The position numbers and the translations under genes were made by a program. A stretch of DNA of 17,225 nucleotides, taken from contig JALHUP010000133.1 of NCBI GenBank assembly GCA_022866585.1, forward strand, positions 1-17,225, written 5' to 3'. This stretch comes from Candidatus Zixiibacteriota bacterium. Its GTDB lineage: Bacteria > Zixibacteria > MSB-5A5 > SM1-73. Shown piece by piece: positions 13,329 to 17,225 of the stretch. A model generated the notes under the pieces. It was not told the origin of the DNA and made no database searches. It saw only the letters and a list, made by a program, of their open reading frames with translations. Positions within the stretch are counted from its first letter, which is position 1, and each line of letters opens with the position of its first letter.

Positions 13329-14282
13329 TTAGGTGTATTTTCTCCTCCAAAAATTCAATGTATCCTCTAACGTCTTTTCAATTGAAATTTCCGGTTTCCA
13401 ACCTGTGGTTCTTTTTATCTTTGAATTATCTCCCACCAAAACCGGAATCTCGGCTGGTCTATTCTTTTTCTCATCCACCCCAACTCTTATCTTCTTTTTC
13501 GACAAAGAGACCAAAACTTTGAGCACGTTTTTTATGCTATACGCTTTTCCTGAGCAGATGTTATAAGCCTCGCCAGCTTTCCCTTTTTTCATCAAAAGCT
13601 GATATCCCCTCACAATATCCCTGACATCAGAGATATCCCTTTTGCTCGAAACATTGCCCACCTTCATAGCCGGGGGGAGGATACCCGCTTCAATCTTTGC
13701 TAATTGCGAGGCAAAATCTGGCACCACAAATCCGATCCCCTGTCGGGCACCGGTGTGATTGAAGGCTCTTACCCTTATGGTTTGAACTCCATAGGACTTG
13801 AAATATTGATATGCTAAAAGATCGCACATGGCTTTGCTCGATCCGTATGGGCTGATCGGCAGAAGAGATTTTTCTTCGGTTATAGGAATATCTTTTGGTT
13901 TAACCACCCCATACATGTCGCTTGAACCAACGATCAGAATTCTGACTTCCTTTCTTCTATTCCTCAAAATTTCCAATAGATACAAGGTGCCGGAAACATT
14001 TGCCTCGATAGTATCTGTTGGATGGGCAAAGGATTTTCCCACCGAGCTTAAAGCCGCCAGATGATAAATTTCGTCAGGATTTATCTTTTTTATGACTTTG
14101 GAGAGCTGGTTAAAATCAGTGATATCGCAATTAGTAAGGTGCAATTTCTTTTTAATCTCTCGGATATTTTCCAGACTCTCACAAGCCAGGCATATCCCAA
14201 ATACCTCATCTCCCTTTTTTAAAAGCAACTCTGCCAAGTGAGAACCAACAAATCCCGCTATGCCCGTGATTAAAACTTTCAT
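13329..14282 (-). CDS. GDP-6-deoxy-D-mannose reductase-like extended SDR
   Basis: The protein is an extended short-chain dehydrogenase of 317 residues from the chosen ATG. It has TGIAGFVG at 6-13 (NAD(P) site), YHLAALSSVG at 73-82, GSSDMYG at 119-125, and catalytic YGSSK at 146-150. FNHTGARQGIGFVVPDF at 174-190 and VGNVSSKRDISDVRD at 208-222 are close to the GDP-4-keto-6-deoxymannose reductase / GDP-mannose 4,6-dehydratase group. Its length fits the reductase (Rmd) better than the dehydratase (about 350). Rmd would yield GDP-D-rhamnose, and a dehydratase partner is not in the window. An in-frame TTG 6 nt upstream (14288) is possible, but the Rossmann start favours the ATG. Near-identical palindromes flank the gene on both sides. 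Confidence 0.83.
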   Translation of the reverse strand: MKVLITGIAGFVGSHLAELLLKKGDEVFGICLACESLENIREIKKKLHLTNCDITDFNQLSKVIKKINPDEIYHLAALSSVGKSFAHPTDTIEANVSGTLYLLEILRNRRKEVRILIVGSSDMYGVVKPKDIPITEEKSLLPISPYGSSKAMCDLLAYQYFKSYGVQTIRVRAFNHTGARQGIGFVVPDFASQLAKIEAGILPPAMKVGNVSSKRDISDVRDIVRGYQLLMKKGKAGEAYNICSGKAYSIKNVLKVLVSLSKKKIRVGVDEKKNRPAEIPVLVGDNSKIKRTTGWKPEISIEKTLEDTLNFWRRKYT

Positions 14283-14295
14283 ATGCAACTCGGCT

Positions 14296-14380
14296 CCCCC
14301 TCACCCTTTTTCCCTCTCCCCACTGGGGCGAGGGAATCATGTTCTCCTCTCCCCTTGGGGAGAGGACTAAGGTGAGGGGG
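14296..14380. repeat. CCCCCTCACC ... GGTGAGGGGG composite inverted repeat
   Basis: Outer arms CCCCCTCACC (14296-14305) and GGTGAGGGGG (14371-14380) are exact complements. Two inner hairpins lie at 14312-14334 and 14346-14365 (CCTCTCCCC/GGGGAGAGG). The unit fills most of the gap between the methyltransferase stop and the SDR gene and would fold into a cloverleaf-like structure. It is the full-length version of the element at 13258-13296 and is related to 1367-1500. Confidence 0.8.
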
Positions 14381-14396
14381 CTATTTAAACTTTTGT

Positions 14397-17225
14397 CTAT
14401 TTATCCGCAACCTGTGGCAATCCGAGCTCCGGCATGATCGCTTGGGTCAATTGCTCTGCTAACTGGTGATTGAATGTTCGGTTAAAAAAGGTTTCGAAAA
14501 ATTTATCTTTAAGACCCCTCACATATCTTTCGTAACCAGCTACTGCTTTCCTCAAAGCTATTTCGTTTTTAGGAACCTTGACAATGAAGCTGTTAAGTTT
14601 CTGTGAATAAATAATGAACTTGGCTTCTTCCAGACTCTTAGCTTGGTATTTATATCCATCATCTGCTATTACTTCTTGCTGACCCATAAAGAAATGGCCA
14701 AGTTTCATTTTTCCCTTTGGAACGGGAATTTCTATGGACTGTTTTAGATATACAGAATCTATAAACTCTTCCGGGAAATTTTTAAGACCGTATGGGATTA
14801 CCGAATCCAGCACCTCTTCTTTCAGCTTTTCAAGATTATTTTTTGTTCGAGCGTTTTTAGAATTTTTTCGCAGTTTAGCCAGTCCAATTCGTTCTTCTAC
14901 CAGTTCACAAAGCCCTTCATAGATTGGCTTTAGGAAATTCTTTGGATCCAACCCCAAAGCCTCCAAAACCAACTTATCCAGCTTTTGCCTATCTTTCATC
15001 TTGACTTCTTCAGAAATTGGCTTGATTTGGCGGGTGCAGATCTTATCAAACGCTTTAATAATTTCTTTCTTACAGTCTGGAGAGAGTTGTCGAATATCCG
15101 GCAAAAAAGTGTATTCTTCAGCTTCTTCAACAGTTGTCCATAGGACCCCTTCACCGAAAGGGATCCTTCCACAAAGCTCAATACTTAGATAAAAAAGAGT
15201 ACTGTTCAAAACCGAAGCCAATATCATAGTGTCTGTCTTTTTCTTCTCATAAATAGGATACAACTGCTGATCTAGAAAAACACCTTTTTTTGTATAGCCT
15301 ACTTTGAAAGTTTTATCATATCCCTTTACCCAAATTAGGTGTGGAAGTTTTTGGCCCGGTAGTAAATACCAGAATTTACGACCTTGAACTGACTTCACCT
15401 CTGGAAATGGGGTTCCTCCATCTTGTTTTTGTCCTTTCTTTGTCTTTTGTTTTTCTCCCCATTGTATATATTTCAGTGCTCCTGTTTTCCCTTCTTTTCG
15501 CAAGTCCTTTTTACTCTTGGCGCATACAAATACCTTAATTTCTGATTTTGCATCATCGGCTGAAATACTATCAAACTCTTTTGGTGATTTTAACACTGGA
15601 GACACAAACTCTTTTTCTATACCCCAGTGTTTCATTTTATCATCATTGAGGTAGAAGAATTCGTTAATACCCGTTTTTATACCAAAACGAACATCCGCAA
15701 CTTCTTTCAAAGGAATCAGTTTATCTTTGCACCGCTCAACAATCTCAAAGTAAACTTGGGGCGCTCTTAAATACTGCCCCCACTTTACCGTTCTTTTCGT
15801 ATCTTCTAACTTCTGCAAAAGAACGGACTGTGTTACGATGCGGACTCTAAAATCTCGATCTTCACATTCCTTAACTTCCTCGTTGAGTCTTGTCGCACCA
15901 CCTCCGCCCATGGCAAAGCAATTATAGCCTACTGCTTCAATCTTGTATATTAACCGATCTAACCCGCCCCAACGATTCATGGCTTCCAGCTTCATATCCC
16001 AGGGTATAAGCTCTTTGAGTTTCTTCTTCAGCTTAACAAACTTGACTAAATGATTGTCTCTCTCCTCCTTGTTTTTGCATCTTTCTAAAATGGTAACGAT
16101 GGTATTTACTGCCGGGTCCTCAAACCAAGGTTCGCAACGAGATTCTATTATGGCAATGATCTTGAAATTTTTTAAAAAGAACTTTTGAAGCTCATAGCCG
16201 TAAGCAACATCCAACCATGCATTGGATGTAACTATCCCCATTCTTCCATCATCTTTTAAAAAGCGAGCAGTATGGAAGAAAAGATAAGCGTAAATATCTG
16301 CCTGCCCAGAAAGCTTCATGTCTCCGTTATCAAATAATTCTCTATATTCATCTTTCCAGTCATCAAAAATCACTTTTTCGATTTTCTTTTTGTATCCCTT
16401 GTCTTGTTTTTCTATTAACTCTTGCCTAATGTAAGGGAAATTGCCGACAATTCCATCGAATTGCGGAAGCTCTTCCGGAATCATGCGTTGTTGCTCAGGA
16501 CTCGGCTTGGGATGAGGGAATTCAAAAACCTGCCCGGGCTTAACCTCAAAAAAGTCTTTGCGGTCGATTCTCGGAAAATTTGCATAATCGCTCAAATCAT
16601 GACGATAAAGGTTGATAGTAGCTAACTCAGCAGGAAACTTAGCCACGTCTATTCCCCATAGAGCAGAGATAAGATTCTTGTGGTTTCTTTCTCCTAATAT
16701 TTTCTTTCTATCATAAGCTCGAATCAAAAAGGTTCCCGTTCCGCAGGTAGGATCCAGAATTTTATCATCCTTGCTTCTTACACAGAAAGCATTGATCAAG
16801 TCGACCAACTCTTCTCCTGTGAAGTATTGCCCTAAAGCGTGCCTTTCCTCTTGAGGTATAAGCCTCTCAAAAACCTGCCCCACCACATCCTGCGGCATTT
16901 GAGAGAAATTGAAACGATTCAAGTCGGTAATCAATTTTGCCAGGGCATCGACGCCGGATGAGGGAATGACTATCCGGTCCAATAAATCCGGTTCGAAAAC
17001 CGCCTGATAATCGATCTGCCGTGCCTGCTCAAAATATTCTTTCAGTTTGACATCGGCTTGCGTGGGGGTGGCCTCTGATAAATCCATTTTAGGAATGTCT
17101 GCTCTGAACCTTCGTAGGGTCATGTAGAATAAAATCTTTCCTAAAGTTCTGTAAACCATCTGCCGTGAGACGGTTTCGTAAAAAGCCTCATCTCCATAGT
17201 TTGGAATACCCTGCTTAACCGCCCA
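14397..17225 (-). CDS. N6-adenine DNA methyltransferase of restriction-modification type, 5' end outside window
   Basis: The frame continues past the first ATG (17159) to the window edge with plausible family sequence (NYGDEAFYETVSRQMVYRTL), so the start is not visible. Numbering from that ATG: HALGQYFT at 107-114 (motif X), ILDPTCGTGTF at 134-144 (motif I, SAM binding), and GIVGNFPYIRQE at 236-247 (motif IV, where NPPY is usual). VRFGIKTGINEFFYL at 490-504 begins a TaqI/Eco57I-like target-recognition region. It looks like a large Eco57I-type or type II/IIG enzyme. Whether an endonuclease domain precedes the methylase cannot be seen, and no separate restriction gene is in the window. It transfers methyl from SAM to adenine in a specific DNA site. 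Confidence 0.88.
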   Translation of the reverse strand, partial: WAVKQGIPNYGDEAFYETVSRQMVYRTLGKILFYMTLRRFRADIPKMDLSEATPTQADVKLKEYFEQARQIDYQAVFEPDLLDRIVIPSSGVDALAKLITDLNRFNFSQMPQDVVGQVFERLIPQEERHALGQYFTGEELVDLINAFCVRSKDDKILDPTCGTGTFLIRAYDRKKILGERNHKNLISALWGIDVAKFPAELATINLYRHDLSDYANFPRIDRKDFFEVKPGQVFEFPHPKPSPEQQRMIPEELPQFDGIVGNFPYIRQELIEKQDKGYKKKIEKVIFDDWKDEYRELFDNGDMKLSGQADIYAYLFFHTARFLKDDGRMGIVTSNAWLDVAYGYELQKFFLKNFKIIAIIESRCEPWFEDPAVNTIVTILERCKNKEERDNHLVKFVKLKKKLKELIPWDMKLEAMNRWGGLDRLIYKIEAVGYNCFAMGGGGATRLNEEVKECEDRDFRVRIVTQSVLLQKLEDTKRTVKWGQYLRAPQVYFEIVERCKDKLIPLKEVADVRFGIKTGINEFFYLNDDKMKHWGIEKEFVSPVLKSPKEFDSISADDAKSEIKVFVCAKSKKDLRKEGKTGALKYIQWGEKQKTKKGQKQDGGTPFPEVKSVQGRKFWYLLPGQKLPHLIWVKGYDKTFKVGYTKKGVFLDQQLYPIYEKKKTDTMILASVLNSTLFYLSIELCGRIPFGEGVLWTTVEEAEEYTFLPDIRQLSPDCKKEIIKAFDKICTRQIKPISEEVKMKDRQKLDKLVLEALGLDPKNFLKPIYEGLCELVEERIGLAKLRKNSKNARTKNNLEKLKEEVLDSVIPYGLKNFPEEFIDSVYLKQSIEIPVPKGKMKLGHFFMGQQEVIADDGYKYQAKSLEEAKFIIYSQKLNSFIVKVPKNEIALRKAVAGYERYVRGLKDKFFETFFNRTFNHQLAEQLTQAIMPELGLPQVADK

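Noticed and set aside
13258..14380. SDR gene with flanking repeats as an insertion sequence or transposon
   Set aside because: There is no transposase; the flanks are short palindromes also found elsewhere in the window, so only a recombination bracket can be argued.
14397..17225. BREX PglX or other named defence-island methylase
   Set aside because: No companion genes of BREX or DISARM are in the window and the N-terminus is missing, so only a generic restriction-modification type methylase can be supported.

Overview
The window reads as chromosomal DNA of a Gram-negative (diderm) bacterium. Two genes encode outer-membrane beta-barrel proteins, one ending in the C-terminal Phe typical of such barrels. 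There is a lipoprotein with a clear lipobox, and two sets of nucleotide-sugar genes. GC is moderate (low to mid 40s % by eye). Shine-Dalgarno sequences are strong and several genes start with TTG. The intergenic regions are full of palindromic and 7-nt periodic repeats. I cannot place the lineage. SpoVG, a CTC-type L25, a TolB/barrel fusion and a Wzi-like protein together fit an uncultivated diderm phylum (WOR-3- or Zixibacteria-like), but that is a guess.

Layout. On the left, the 3' part of a plus-strand TolB-like/barrel protein gene (to 1334) converges on a minus-strand dTDP-L-rhamnose operon across about 350 bp of repeats. In transcription order the operon is lipoprotein (5622-5224), rfbA, rfbC, rfbB, rfbD (ending 1688). 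The lipoprotein and rfbA overlap by 4 nt and rfbB/rfbD are 7 nt apart, but repeats separate rfbA/rfbC and hairpins separate rfbC/rfbB.

The centre, also minus strand, is a housekeeping block: wzi-like gene, ispE, spoVG, tRNA-Gln(UUG), prs, rplY. The order ispE / tRNA-Gln / prs / rplY is familiar from many bacteria. Here a two-gene PIN-domain (VapC-like) module lies between tRNA-Gln and prs. Just upstream of it, where prs would be expected to begin, is a decayed second copy of the prs 5' end. This looks like an insertion that displaced the original prs start while an intact prs remained or was restored, and it is the most interesting point in the window.

On the right are a UDP-sugar 6-dehydrogenase (WbpA type) and a GDP-6-deoxy-mannose reductase-like SDR. 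The SDR gene is bracketed by near-identical direct copies of a CCCCCTCACCC palindrome. Last is a large N6-adenine DNA methyltransferase, truncated by the window edge, with NFPY in place of the usual NPPY motif.

Together the sugar-nucleotide enzymes supply dTDP-L-rhamnose, a UDP-uronic acid and probably a GDP-6-deoxyhexose for cell-surface polysaccharide. The Wzi-like barrel may help hold that material at the surface. No glycosyltransferase, flippase or polymerase gene is in the window.
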